NCBI RefSeq assembly: GCF_002920535.1
Contig: NZ_PQSS01000031.1
Coordinates: forward strand, 18,288 to 82,287
Origin: Streptomyces sp. Ru71
GTDB lineage: Bacteria > Actinomycetota > Actinomycetes > Streptomycetales > Streptomycetaceae
Length of the DNA stretch: 64,000 bases
Direction: 5' to 3'
The notes beneath the pieces are model-generated. The model searched no databases, was not told the DNA's origin, and worked only from the letters and a program-made list of their open reading frames with translations. Of the stretch, positions 23,395 through 31,760 are shown in pieces; positions within the stretch are counted from its first letter, which is position 1; every line of letters starts with the position of its first letter. A program made the translations under genes and the position numbers.

Positions 23395-25536
23395 TCAGCC
23401 GAGCGTGCCGTGCGGCTCGGCGGGCAGGGCCTGCTCCGCCCAGATCACCTTGCCCTCGCGGCTGTGCCGGGTGCCCCAGCGCTCGGCGAGCTGGGCGACC
23501 AGCAGCAGTCCGCGCCCGCCCTCGTCGAAGGTGCGGGCGCGGCGCAGATGCGGGGAGGTGCTGTTCGTGTCGAAGACCTCGCAGGTCAGCGTGGACTGAA
23601 GGATGAGGCGCAGCTGGATGGGGCCCTTGCCGTAGCGGATCGCGTTGGTGACCAGCTCGCTGACGATCAGCTCCGTGGCGAAGGACAGCTCCTCAAGGCC
23701 CCACGCGGTGAGTGTCTCCACGGTGCGGGCACGGGCGCCGGCGACGGCCGCCGGATCCGACGGGAGGTCCAGCGTGGTGACATGGCCCGGGTCGAGGGCC
23801 CGGGTCCGCGCCACCAGCAGGGCGACGTCGTCGGAACGGTCGTCCGGCAGTACGGCGGCCAGCAGCCGGTCGCAGATCTCCTCCGGCGTGGCCGGCCCGT
23901 CGGTGACCGCGTCACACAGCGCGGCGCGCGCGGCGTCGACGTCCCGTCCACGGCTCTGGATGAGACCGTCGGTGTACAGCGTCAGCAGGCTGCCCTCGGC
24001 CAGCTCGAACTGGGCCGTCTCGAAGGGGAGTCCGCCCAGGCCCAGGGGCGGCCCGATCGGCATCTCGGGGAAGTCGACCGACCAGGTGGCGTCGACGCCC
24101 GGCGCGTCAGGAGGAGTCGCCACCGCCGGCGCGACATGGCCGGCGCTGGCCAGCGTGCACAGCCGGGACACCGGGTCGTAGACCGCGTACAGGCACGTGG
24201 CGCTCAACTCGCCGACGTCGCGCGCCTCTTCGCGCTGCAGGCGGATGACCACGTCGTCCAGGTGGGTGAGGAGTTCGTCGGGCATGAGGTCGATGTCCGC
24301 GAAGGACCGCACGGCCGTGCGCAGGCGGCCCATCGTGGCGGCGGCGTGCAGTCCGCGGCCGACGACATCGCCGACGACGAGGGCGACCCGCGCCCCGGAC
24401 AGCGGGATCACGTCGTACCAGTCGCCGCCCACGCCCGCCCGGGCTCCGCTCGGCAGATAGCGCGACGCCGTGTCGACGGCGGACTGCTCCACCGCGCGCT
24501 GCGGCAGCAGACTGCGCTGGAGGGTGAGCGCGGTGGTGCGCTCCTGGCTGTAACGGCGGGCGTTGTCGATGGACACCGCCGCCAGCGCCGCGATCTCCTG
24601 GGCCAGCAGGAGGTCGTCGTCGTCGAAAGGGGTCGCGGTGCCGCTGCGGAGGAACTGGGCGAGGCCCAGCGTGTTGCCGCGGGCCCGCAGCGGGAGCAGC
24701 AGGGCCGAGTGGTGCCCGGACGCGGGCGCCGTGGGGCGGTGCAGACGCGGCCGTCCCGAGGCCAGGGCGCGTGCCGGTTCCGACTCCGCCGGGTAGGTGT
24801 GCGTGCGGCCGGTGGCGACCGGCGGGCCGGCGCCGTCGTCCAGCACGGAACGCTGGGCGATGCGACGCAGCACCGGCGTACGCGCCGACGGGGCCGGGGG
24901 ACGGTCGTCGCCGTCGTGGAGCAGGGAGTCGAGGAGGTCGACGGTGACGAGGTCGGCGAAGTCCTCGGTGCCGAACTCCGTCAGTTCCTGGGCCGTGCGG
25001 GCGGTGTCGAGACTCGTCCCGATCCGCCGGCTCGCCTCGTTGGCCAGCAGCAGCCGTCGCTGCAGCCGCCGGTCGCGCTCCTCCTGGTAGGCCGCGACGA
25101 CCTGCTCCGACCCGCGGTCGACGTACCGGAAGGCCGCCCCGACCAGCCGCATGGCCGCGGCGTTCATCAGCTCCCAGTCGTCGGTGAGCCGGGCGGCCTC
25201 GCCCTGGATCAGCTGGACCAGGATCATGTGGCCGAGGCGGTAGGAGCGCAGCAGCCGGCTGAGCGGCACCCCGTGCCGGGCGGCCTGGCGGGCGATCTCC
25301 AGCGCCTCGGGCGGCGCGTCGACGTCCGTCACGTCGATGCGCTGTTCGAGCACGTCCAGGAACCGGGTGATGTGCGAGGCCGTCTCCTCCAGCGCGAGCG
25401 CGGCGATCTCCTCGTGCTCCCACAGCTCGGGCATGTCGACGGCCAGGCGTTGCAGCAGCAGGTCGGCCGACTCCTCCGCCCGCGGTCTGAGCTCCTGAGC
25501 CAGACGACGGAGGAACGCGTCGACATCGATGCCCAT
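23395..25536 (-). CDS. SpoIIE-type PP2C phosphatase with GAF and HATPase domains
   Basis: A 713-residue signalling protein. Residues 1-150 are helical, like the RsbRD N-terminal domain (FLRRLAQELRPRAEESAD, HGVPLSRLLRSYRLGHM). Residues 160-325 form a GAF sensor ending in LAAVSIDNARRYSQER. Residues 335-560 are the SpoIIE phosphatase: GVGGDWYDVIPL, LVVGDVVGRGLHAAA, LLTLYTDGLIQSR and DDRSDDVALLVART supply the metal-binding aspartates. Residues 580-705 are an RsbW-like HATPase: FATELIVSELVTNAIRYG and EGGRGLLLVAQLAERWG. It should dephosphorylate anti-anti-sigma factors and may also bind or phosphorylate them. No sigma or anti-sigma gene is adjacent. Confidence 0.92.
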   Translation of the reverse strand: MGIDVDAFLRRLAQELRPRAEESADLLLQRLAVDMPELWEHEEIAALALEETASHITRFLDVLEQRIDVTDVDAPPEALEIARQAARHGVPLSRLLRSYRLGHMILVQLIQGEAARLTDDWELMNAAAMRLVGAAFRYVDRGSEQVVAAYQEERDRRLQRRLLLANEASRRIGTSLDTARTAQELTEFGTEDFADLVTVDLLDSLLHDGDDRPPAPSARTPVLRRIAQRSVLDDGAGPPVATGRTHTYPAESEPARALASGRPRLHRPTAPASGHHSALLLPLRARGNTLGLAQFLRSGTATPFDDDDLLLAQEIAALAAVSIDNARRYSQERTTALTLQRSLLPQRAVEQSAVDTASRYLPSGARAGVGGDWYDVIPLSGARVALVVGDVVGRGLHAAATMGRLRTAVRSFADIDLMPDELLTHLDDVVIRLQREEARDVGELSATCLYAVYDPVSRLCTLASAGHVAPAVATPPDAPGVDATWSVDFPEMPIGPPLGLGGLPFETAQFELAEGSLLTLYTDGLIQSRGRDVDAARAALCDAVTDGPATPEEICDRLLAAVLPDDRSDDVALLVARTRALDPGHVTTLDLPSDPAAVAGARARTVETLTAWGLEELSFATELIVSELVTNAIRYGKGPIQLRLILQSTLTCEVFDTNSTSPHLRRARTFDEGGRGLLLVAQLAERWGTRHSREGKVIWAEQALPAEPHGTLG

Positions 25537-25639
25537 ACCGGAAACGTACCGAAGCTCCCGAATTCTCGCCCCTCCAGCGAGGCCGGACAGTCCGTGCCCG
25601 CCCTGCGGCGGGGCCGGGGGGCGGGGGGAGGTGTCCGCC

Positions 25640-26689
25640 CTACAGCGGCGCCGGCGACGACGCCGCCGCGATCAGCAGCCGGGGGCTGCCCGTGCCGTCC
25701 GCCGGCACGCTCCACAGATCACTGCTGCCGACCTTGCCGTTCGTGGGCAGGGCGTAGGCGAGGGTGCGGTCGTCGAGCCAGGTGGCCTGGTCGTCGACGC
25801 TGTGCCGTTCGGCGAGCGGCGTCTGGCGCAGGGTGCGCAGGTCGAGGACGTACTCGTGCCACAGCGAGGCACCGGACAGCACCCGCTTCTTGTAGGCGAC
25901 GCGGGTGCCGTCGGGGGAGAGCGAGGGGCACTCCACGTTCTCGGCCAGGGTGGTGACCGTGCGCCGGGTCAGTGAACCCCGCACCAGGTGGGTCTTGTTG
26001 CCCGTGTTGAGCGTGGCGTAGAACGTGTCGTCGTCGGAGGCGAAGGTGACGCCCCAGAAGTTGACGTCCGAAGCCCGGTAGGGCTTGCCTTCCTTGACGA
26101 TCGAGAACGTCTCCAGGCTGGGCGTCAGCCGCATCGTGCGGGTGTCCAGGATCGACGTCCGGGTGGAGAAGAAGGCCGACGAGTAGGACTCGCCGGAGAC
26201 GAAGACGGTCCAGGCGGCGAAGCGGCCGCTGGGCGAGACCCGGGCCCGGCTGGGGGTGCCCGCGAGCGGGAAGGTGCGCAACGTCCGCAGGCCGGAGTCC
26301 AGCAGCAGGGCGCGGTTGCGCTGCTTGAGGACGCCGGGGTCGGACTGGAGGCAGACGCCGGTGCCGGCCGCGGCGTAGAAGCGCACGCACGTCAGGTCCG
26401 AGGCGGTCCGCCTGCCCGCCGGGTCGGCGGACGGCACCGAGGCGACGGCGCCGCGGTGCGGGCCCGCGGCCCCGTTGACGAACATCAGCCGGTCCCGCCC
26501 GTCGAGCGTGACCTTGCCAGCGCCGACGGCGGGCCCGCCCGAGGGCGCTTCGTTCGCCCGGTCGGCGCGGGCGGCGGCGTGCAGGACCACGCCGGTGCCC
26601 AGGCCGGCGAGCAGCAGGACCGCCGCGAGGAGTACGAGCAGGCGGCGGCGCAGCGGTGTCATCCGGGTCCTCGGTGTCGTGGTGGTCAT
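25640..26689 (-). CDS. membrane-anchored TolB-like beta-propeller protein
   Basis: A 349-residue protein with a short basic N-terminus and one hydrophobic helix (residues 14-38, RRLLVLLAAVLLLAGLGTGVV), so it is probably anchored with the rest outside. The external part has propeller-type repeats: SPSGRFAAWTVFVSG, CPSLSPDGTRVAYKKR and DDQATWLDDRTLAYALP, where SPDGxxxAY is the WD40/TolB-like blade signature. It starts within the stop of the MFS transporter gene (ATGA overlap) and is the last gene of a glycosyltransferase-MFS-propeller set. No function can be assigned. Confidence 0.75.
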   Translation of the reverse strand: MTTTTPRTRMTPLRRRLLVLLAAVLLLAGLGTGVVLHAAARADRANEAPSGGPAVGAGKVTLDGRDRLMFVNGAAGPHRGAVASVPSADPAGRRTASDLTCVRFYAAAGTGVCLQSDPGVLKQRNRALLLDSGLRTLRTFPLAGTPSRARVSPSGRFAAWTVFVSGESYSSAFFSTRTSILDTRTMRLTPSLETFSIVKEGKPYRASDVNFWGVTFASDDDTFYATLNTGNKTHLVRGSLTRRTVTTLAENVECPSLSPDGTRVAYKKRVLSGASLWHEYVLDLRTLRQTPLAERHSVDDQATWLDDRTLAYALPTNGKVGSSDLWSVPADGTGSPRLLIAAASSPAPL

Positions 26690-27951
26690 CGGGTGCCGTC
26701 CGCCGGCCGCAGCACCAGGGCCGCGACGGCCGCGCAGCACAGCAGGCCGAGCGCGGAGCCGGCCAGCGCCGGGCCGTCCCCCCAGGCCGTCCAGGCGGCG
26801 CCGAAGGCCAGCGAGCAGCAGAACCGGGCCAGTGCCTGACTGGTGCCGACCAGGGCGAGGCCGCTGGCGCGCAGGTGCTCGGGCACGACTCCGGCGAGCG
26901 CGGCTGGCAGCACCCCGTCGGTGGCCGCGTAGAAGACGCCGTGCAGGGCGAGGACGAGCGGGGCGAGGGCCGGCGTGCCCGGGGCCCACAGCAGCAGGGC
27001 GTAGGCGGTGAGCAGGCCGGCGTGCCCGGCGAGGAACACGGTGCGCCGTCCGATCCGGTCGGCCAGCGCGCCCAGGGGCACGGCCAGCAGCAGGAACACC
27101 GCGGCGGTGCCCAGCGGCAGCAGCGTGAACCACTCCTCGCCGACGCCGGCCCGCCGTTGCAGCAGCAGATAGACGAAGGCGTCGCTGACCGTGGTCAGGC
27201 CGAGCAGCGCGGCGCAGCAGGCCAGCGTCCGCAGACGCGGCAGGCGCAGCAGCGCCAGCGCCTCGCGCACGGACGGCTTGGCGCGCGGGGGGCCGGACTC
27301 CTGCGTCCGCTCGGCCTGCCTCCTGCCGGGGACGAACAGCACCAGCACCAGCACGCCGAGCGCGGCGACGCAGGCGCTCACCCCGAACACGGCGTCGTAG
27401 CCGTCGGCGGCGGCGCGCAGGATCAGGAAGGCCGCCAGCGGGCCGAGCATGGCGCCGGTGGTGTCCATCGCCCGGTGCACCCCGAAGGCCCGGCCGTGGC
27501 TGCCGGCCGGGGTGGACAGGGAGATCATCGCGTCGCGCGGGGCGGTGCGCAGGCCCTTGCCGGTCCGGTCCAGCGCGAGGACCGTGCCGAGTGTGCCGAT
27601 GCTGCCGGCGAGCAGCAGCAGCGGTTTGCACAGCGCGGACAGGCCGTAGCCGAGCCCGGCCATCAGCTTGTGGCCGCGCACCCGGTCGGCGAGGTGGCCG
27701 CCGGTGAGCTGGACCAGCGCGCTCACGCCGTTGTAGATGCCGTCCAGGGTGCCGAACCCCAGCGGGCTGAAGCCGAGTGTGCTGACGAGGTAGAGCGGCA
27801 GCACCGCGGTGACCATCTCCGAGGAGATGTCGGTGATCAGGCTGACCGTGCCGAGCACGAGCACGACCGGGGCGACCCGGCGCCCGGGGCCGCGTCTTCG
27901 GCCCTGGCCGGGGCCCGCCTGCACGGGCGCGGAACGGTCGGTGAGGTACAT
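26686..27951 (-). CDS. MFS transporter
   Basis: A 421-residue major-facilitator protein with 12 predicted helices. The loop between helices 2 and 3 reads GGHLADRVRGHKLMAGLGYG, motif A. The early block VLVLGTVSLITDISSEMVTAVLPLYL and LDRTGKGLRTAPRDAMI are typical of a subgroup of MFS proteins annotated as permeases of unknown substrate in actinobacteria. It starts 27 bases after the glycosyltransferase stop and overlaps the propeller gene by four bases, so the three are likely one operon. Confidence 0.88.
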   Translation of the reverse strand: MYLTDRSAPVQAGPGQGRRRGPGRRVAPVVLVLGTVSLITDISSEMVTAVLPLYLVSTLGFSPLGFGTLDGIYNGVSALVQLTGGHLADRVRGHKLMAGLGYGLSALCKPLLLLAGSIGTLGTVLALDRTGKGLRTAPRDAMISLSTPAGSHGRAFGVHRAMDTTGAMLGPLAAFLILRAAADGYDAVFGVSACVAALGVLVLVLFVPGRRQAERTQESGPPRAKPSVREALALLRLPRLRTLACCAALLGLTTVSDAFVYLLLQRRAGVGEEWFTLLPLGTAAVFLLLAVPLGALADRIGRRTVFLAGHAGLLTAYALLLWAPGTPALAPLVLALHGVFYAATDGVLPAALAGVVPEHLRASGLALVGTSQALARFCCSLAFGAAWTAWGDGPALAGSALGLLCCAAVAALVLRPADGTR

Positions 27952-27978
27952 GGACGAGGGACTCCAGGGGCGGTGCGA

Positions 27979-28875
27979 TCAGTTCTGCCGGCTGCTGGAC
28001 GACAGGTTCCGCCGGCCGCCGGGCGACGAGCCCTGCCGGCTGCTCTCGTCCCGCAGCCAGGTGCCGAAGTCCCCCGCCCGGACGGCCTTCCCGGCCCGCC
28101 GCCGGGCGACGACAGCCGCGCCGGCGAAGACCACGAGGGCGGGCAGGAGCTTCGGGTCCCGGCGCAGCAGGGCGATCAGATCCGCGCGGCCGGTGCGCGC
28201 CGACGCCTCGCCAGGTGCCCGGTGCTGTTCGACCTGGGCGGTGGACACCGCGGCCCGCACCCGCCGTCTGATCAGGTCCGGCCAGGTGCGCGGCGGGTGC
28301 ACCACGACCCGGGCCGTGTCGAGCACGCGCCGCTCCCCGGGCGCGAAGGCGAGGGAGGCGGCCAGGTCGTCGGCCATCAGCGGCGGCAGGGCGGCGATCC
28401 GGGCGTGCCCGGCCTCGGAGAGGGCGATCACGCCCCGGCCGAACAGCCCCTCGCGCACGGCGGGCAGCCGCTGCCACACCCGGTAGTACGCCCGCACCCG
28501 CCAGGCGCAGCCGTCCAGCGGGACGTGCCGGGCGGGAGCGGTGGCGAGGACCCCAGAGGTGCCGTCGGCCAGCGGTTCGGCCAGCGCCCGTACGCCGGCA
28601 CCCGTGATCACGACGTCGGCGTCCACGTACACGCGTGGGAAGCCGCGCGCGTGGTCGTCGCCCGCGCGCAGGGCGGCGTGCTTGGACGGCACCGGGATCT
28701 CGACGACCCGGACGCGCGGGCCGCGGGCGGCCGCGACCGCCGCGGTGTCGTCCGTGCAGCCGTTGCACACGACCACGATGTCGGTGTCGTCCTCGGCGGG
28801 ATCGGCCAGCAGCGAATCGAGGAGCCGGCCGATGACGCGCGCCTCGTTGTGAGCCGGGATCACGATGCTCGTCAC
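27979..28875 (-). CDS. glycosyltransferase family 2
   Basis: A 298-residue GT-A fold enzyme. SIVIPAHNEARVIGRLLDSL opens the nucleotide-sugar fold, VVVCNGCTDDTAAVAA follows, and VYVDADVVI supplies the DxD metal site near residue 85. A single hydrophobic segment near residue 250 (LLPALVVFAGAAVVA) may anchor it. The GTG start at 28873-28875 has a weak ribosome binding site. It stands just outside the exopolysaccharide cluster, reading away from it with an MFS and a propeller gene, so it may belong to a separate envelope pathway. Confidence 0.85.
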   Translation of the reverse strand: MTSIVIPAHNEARVIGRLLDSLLADPAEDDTDIVVVCNGCTDDTAAVAAARGPRVRVVEIPVPSKHAALRAGDDHARGFPRVYVDADVVITGAGVRALAEPLADGTSGVLATAPARHVPLDGCAWRVRAYYRVWQRLPAVREGLFGRGVIALSEAGHARIAALPPLMADDLAASLAFAPGERRVLDTARVVVHPPRTWPDLIRRRVRAAVSTAQVEQHRAPGEASARTGRADLIALLRRDPKLLPALVVFAGAAVVARRRAGKAVRAGDFGTWLRDESSRQGSSPGGRRNLSSSSRQN

Positions 28876-28980
28876 CCGGGCAGTATGCCGCCGGTGACGC
28901 CCCTGCGCTGCGTGTTTCGTCCAACTGTTCCCGCGACTGCGTCCCGTGGTCTAGATTGAGGTTCGCCGGACCGGTTTGGG

Positions 28981-29160
28981 AGGGGAAATCAGCCTTGACT
29001 GCCCGTCAAGGCACGGCGTTGTGAACCGGATGCCGTACAAGCAGACCAACATGCGGGGGGCATGAGGCGGTTGGGGAACCGCCGAAAACCCCCTCGTTTT
29101 CAGTGCTTTCAGTGCCTTTCAGTGCCGCTGTGCTGAGGAGATGCAGCGGCACTGATCCAG
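28981..29160 (+). promoter_or_regulatory. structured leader upstream of the exopolysaccharide cluster
   Basis: The 360-base gap before the sugar transferase gene holds three perfect inverted repeats: CCTTGAC/GTCAAGG at 28993-29011 (5-base loop), GGCGGTT/AACCGCC at 29066-29083 (GGGG loop) and CAGTGCCGCTG/CAGCGGCACTG at 29120-29154 (13-base loop). Just before the third are three copies of CAGTGC at 29101, 29110 and 29120. Such a hairpin series in a leader is what an attenuator, riboswitch or regulatory RNA would look like; no known class was matched. Confidence 0.5.
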
Positions 29161-29235
29161 TCCTGGCTGCGGGCCTCGGTGCCGCATGCCGGGTTTCGTT
29201 GGGTCAAGGGTGGCTGCGCATGTCGTGGGGGGTCC

Positions 29236-30675
29236 ATGACCATTGAGATCACGCATGAGCACCTGGTTGTGGAACATCGCATTCCAGATGCTCGTCGAAG
29301 ACGCTGGGAAGGGAAGTACCGAAGAGCCCTGCTGGTCGCGGACGGCCTGACGGCCGCCGCCGCGGCCCTCGTGATCCACGCGGTGTACGGCCGCTGGGCG
29401 GTGGCCCTGCTGCTGCCGCCGGTGTGGATCGCGGTGATGCTGGTCCACCGCTCCTACGACCGCGCCGCATACGGCCTCGGGGCCGAGGAGTATCTGCGGG
29501 TGCTGCGCGGTGCCGTGGCCCTGCCCGCCCTCGCGGGCGCGCTCTGGCTGGTCACCCGCGACGCCGGGCTCCTGCACGACCTGGCCATGGCCGCACTGCC
29601 GGTCGCCGGCTTCGGCCTGGCCGCCCGCTGCGCGCTGCGCCGCCGGCTGCACCGGCGCTGGGCCCGCGGCCGGGACGGCAGCGCCACCCTCCTGGTCGGC
29701 CCCTCGCGCGACGTCCTGGAGCTGGTCGCCGTACTGCGGCGCCCCGGCGGCGTCCAGGGACTGCGGGTCGCCGGTGTGTGCCTGAGCGACCAGGACCACA
29801 CGGCCCGGATCCGCAGGCTGGGCATCCCCGTCCTCGGCACGGTCGGCGACATGAACGACGTCGTGCGGGCCATGGGCATCACCACCGTCGTGGTGCTGCC
29901 GGCACCCGAGTTCGACGCGGACGCCCTGCGCCGGATGTCCTGGACGGCGGCGGTCCACCACGCCGACTTCCTGCTCGCCCCCGTCCTGTCCGACGTGTCC
30001 GCCTCCCGGCTGGCCGTCCGCCCCACCAACGGGGTTCCACTGGTGCGGATCCAGGCGCCGAACCTCTCCCGGCTCTCCCGGCTGCCCAAGGAAGCGCTGG
30101 ACCGCTCGCTCGCCGCGGCGCTCCTGACCCTCCTCGGGCTGCCCATGCTGCTGATCGCCCTGATCGTCCGGCTGGACAGCTCCGGACCGGCGCTCTACCG
30201 CCAGCAGCGGGTGGGCCGCTACGGCGAGAACTTCACCATGCTGAAGTTCCGCACCATGCGGCCGGACGCGGACGCCCTGCGGGCCGAACTCGCCCACCTC
30301 AACAGCAACAGCGACGGCCTGCTGTTCAAGGTGAAAAAGGACCCGCGCGTCACCCGCGTCGGCTCCTTCCTGCGGCGCAGCTCGCTCGACGAACTGCCGC
30401 AGCTGATCAACGTGGTCAAGGGCCACATGTCGCTGGTCGGCCCGCGCCCGCCGCTGCCCGAGGAGGTCGAGGAGTACCCGCCGGACATCAAGCGGCGCCT
30501 GCTCGTCAAACCCGGCCTCACCGGGCTGTGGCAGGTCAGCGGCCGCTCCGACCTGCCCTGGGACGAGGCGGTCCGGCTCGATCTCGGATACGTGGACAAC
30601 TGGTCGATGGGCCTTGACCTGTCGATCCTGCTGCGCACCGGCTCCGCCGTGGTGCGCGGAACGGGGGCCTACTGA
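29236..30675 (+). CDS. exopolysaccharide polyprenyl glycosylphosphotransferase
   Basis: A 479-residue membrane enzyme that moves a sugar-1-phosphate onto undecaprenyl phosphate, the first step of a Wzx/Wzy polysaccharide. Residues 30-140 hold about four transmembrane helices. Residues 155-260 form a Rossmann-like domain (ATLLVGPSRDVLELVAVL). After one more helix near 295, the bacterial sugar transferase domain carries QQRVGRYGENFTMLKFRTMR, RRSSLDELPQLINVVKG, MSLVGPRPPLPEE and KPGLTGLWQVSGRSDL. The ATG at 29236 is used; upstream codons are not family-like. It is the first gene of a plus-strand run and overlaps the next gene's possible ATG by one base. Confidence 0.93.
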   Translation: MTIEITHEHLVVEHRIPDARRRRWEGKYRRALLVADGLTAAAAALVIHAVYGRWAVALLLPPVWIAVMLVHRSYDRAAYGLGAEEYLRVLRGAVALPALAGALWLVTRDAGLLHDLAMAALPVAGFGLAARCALRRRLHRRWARGRDGSATLLVGPSRDVLELVAVLRRPGGVQGLRVAGVCLSDQDHTARIRRLGIPVLGTVGDMNDVVRAMGITTVVVLPAPEFDADALRRMSWTAAVHHADFLLAPVLSDVSASRLAVRPTNGVPLVRIQAPNLSRLSRLPKEALDRSLAAALLTLLGLPMLLIALIVRLDSSGPALYRQQRVGRYGENFTMLKFRTMRPDADALRAELAHLNSNSDGLLFKVKKDPRVTRVGSFLRRSSLDELPQLINVVKGHMSLVGPRPPLPEEVEEYPPDIKRRLLVKPGLTGLWQVSGRSDLPWDEAVRLDLGYVDNWSMGLDLSILLRTGSAVVRGTGAY

Positions 30676-30698
30676 TGCGCCAGGGAAAGAGGAACGCA

Positions 30699-31748
30699 GT
30701 GACGCAGGAGCCGTTGGGGGTCGCGGTCGTCGGGGCCGGCTACTGGGGCCCCAACCTGGTACGCAACTTCCAGGCCAGTGACCGGTTCCGGCTGCGCTGG
30801 CTGTGCGACCTGGACGTGCAGCGGGCCGAGCGGGTCCTCGGCGGCTACTCGACGGTTCAGGCCACCGCCGACTACGCGGCCGTCCTCGCCGACGACTCCG
30901 TGGCCGCCGTCGCCGTGGCCACGCCCGCCGGCACCCACCTCGACATCGCCCTGGCCGCGCTGCGCGCCGGCAAGCACGTCCTGGTGGAGAAGCCGCTCGC
31001 GGCCACCTACGCCGACGGCATGCGCCTGGTGACCGAGGCCGAGGAGCGCGGCCTGACCCTGATGTGCGACCACACCTACTGCTACACGCCCGCCGTGGGC
31101 CGCATCCGCGACATGGTCCACTCCGGGGAACTCGGCGAGATCCACTTCGTCGACTCGGTCCGCATCAACCTGGGTCTCGTCCAGAAGGACATCGACGTCC
31201 TGTGGGACCTGGCCCCGCACGACCTGTCCATCCTGGACTTCATCCTGCCCGACCACGTCGAGCCGGTCGCCGTCGCCGCCCACGGGGCCGACCCGATCGG
31301 CGCCGGACAGGCGTGCGTTGCGTATCTGACGCTGCAGCTCAACACGGGGGCCATCGCCCACGTGCACGTGAACTGGCTCTCCCCGACCAAGGTGCGCACC
31401 ACCATGGTGGGCGGCGCCAAACGCACCCTGGTCTGGGACGACCTCAACCCCCTGCAGCGGGTGGCCGTGTACGACCGGGGCGTGGACCTGGCCGCGCCGC
31501 AGGAGATCGGCGCGGACGAACGCCGGGAGATGCTCGTCTCCTACCGCGCGGGCGACATGGTCGCGCCCGCGATCGGCGAGAAGGAAGCGCTGCGCGGCAT
31601 GGTCGACGAGTTCGCCGACGCGATCACCCACCGGCGGGCCCCGCTGACCGACGGCCGCGCGGGCCTGCGCGTGCTGGACATTCTCGAAGCGGCCTCCCGC
31701 AGCCTTCAGTTCAAGGGCGCGGTCGTCGGCCTGCGCGCCGGGCACTGA
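30699..31748 (+). CDS. Gfo/Idh/MocA-family sugar-nucleotide 3-dehydrogenase
   Basis: A 349-residue NAD-dependent oxidoreductase. VAVVGAGYWGPNLVRNF is the Rossmann motif, GKHVLVEKPLA the conserved EKP block with the catalytic lysine, and DLAPHDLSILDF a WbpB/WlbA-like active-site segment. In the family it oxidises C3 of UDP-N-acetyl-glucosaminuronic acid before amination. The GTG at 30699 is chosen because AGAGGA lies at proper distance; an ATG at 30675 overlapping the upstream TGA is the alternative. With the aminotransferase, acetyltransferase, epimerase and 6-dehydrogenase elsewhere in the cluster it completes a Wbp-type set. Confidence 0.87.
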   Translation: MTQEPLGVAVVGAGYWGPNLVRNFQASDRFRLRWLCDLDVQRAERVLGGYSTVQATADYAAVLADDSVAAVAVATPAGTHLDIALAALRAGKHVLVEKPLAATYADGMRLVTEAEERGLTLMCDHTYCYTPAVGRIRDMVHSGELGEIHFVDSVRINLGLVQKDIDVLWDLAPHDLSILDFILPDHVEPVAVAAHGADPIGAGQACVAYLTLQLNTGAIAHVHVNWLSPTKVRTTMVGGAKRTLVWDDLNPLQRVAVYDRGVDLAAPQEIGADERREMLVSYRAGDMVAPAIGEKEALRGMVDEFADAITHRRAPLTDGRAGLRVLDILEAASRSLQFKGAVVGLRAGH

Positions 31749-31760
31749 GAGCCGTAACCC

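Noticed and set aside
28981..29160. Known riboswitch (c-di-AMP or c-di-GMP type) before the sugar transferase
   Set aside because: The conserved core sequences of those classes were not found; only unassigned hairpins remain.
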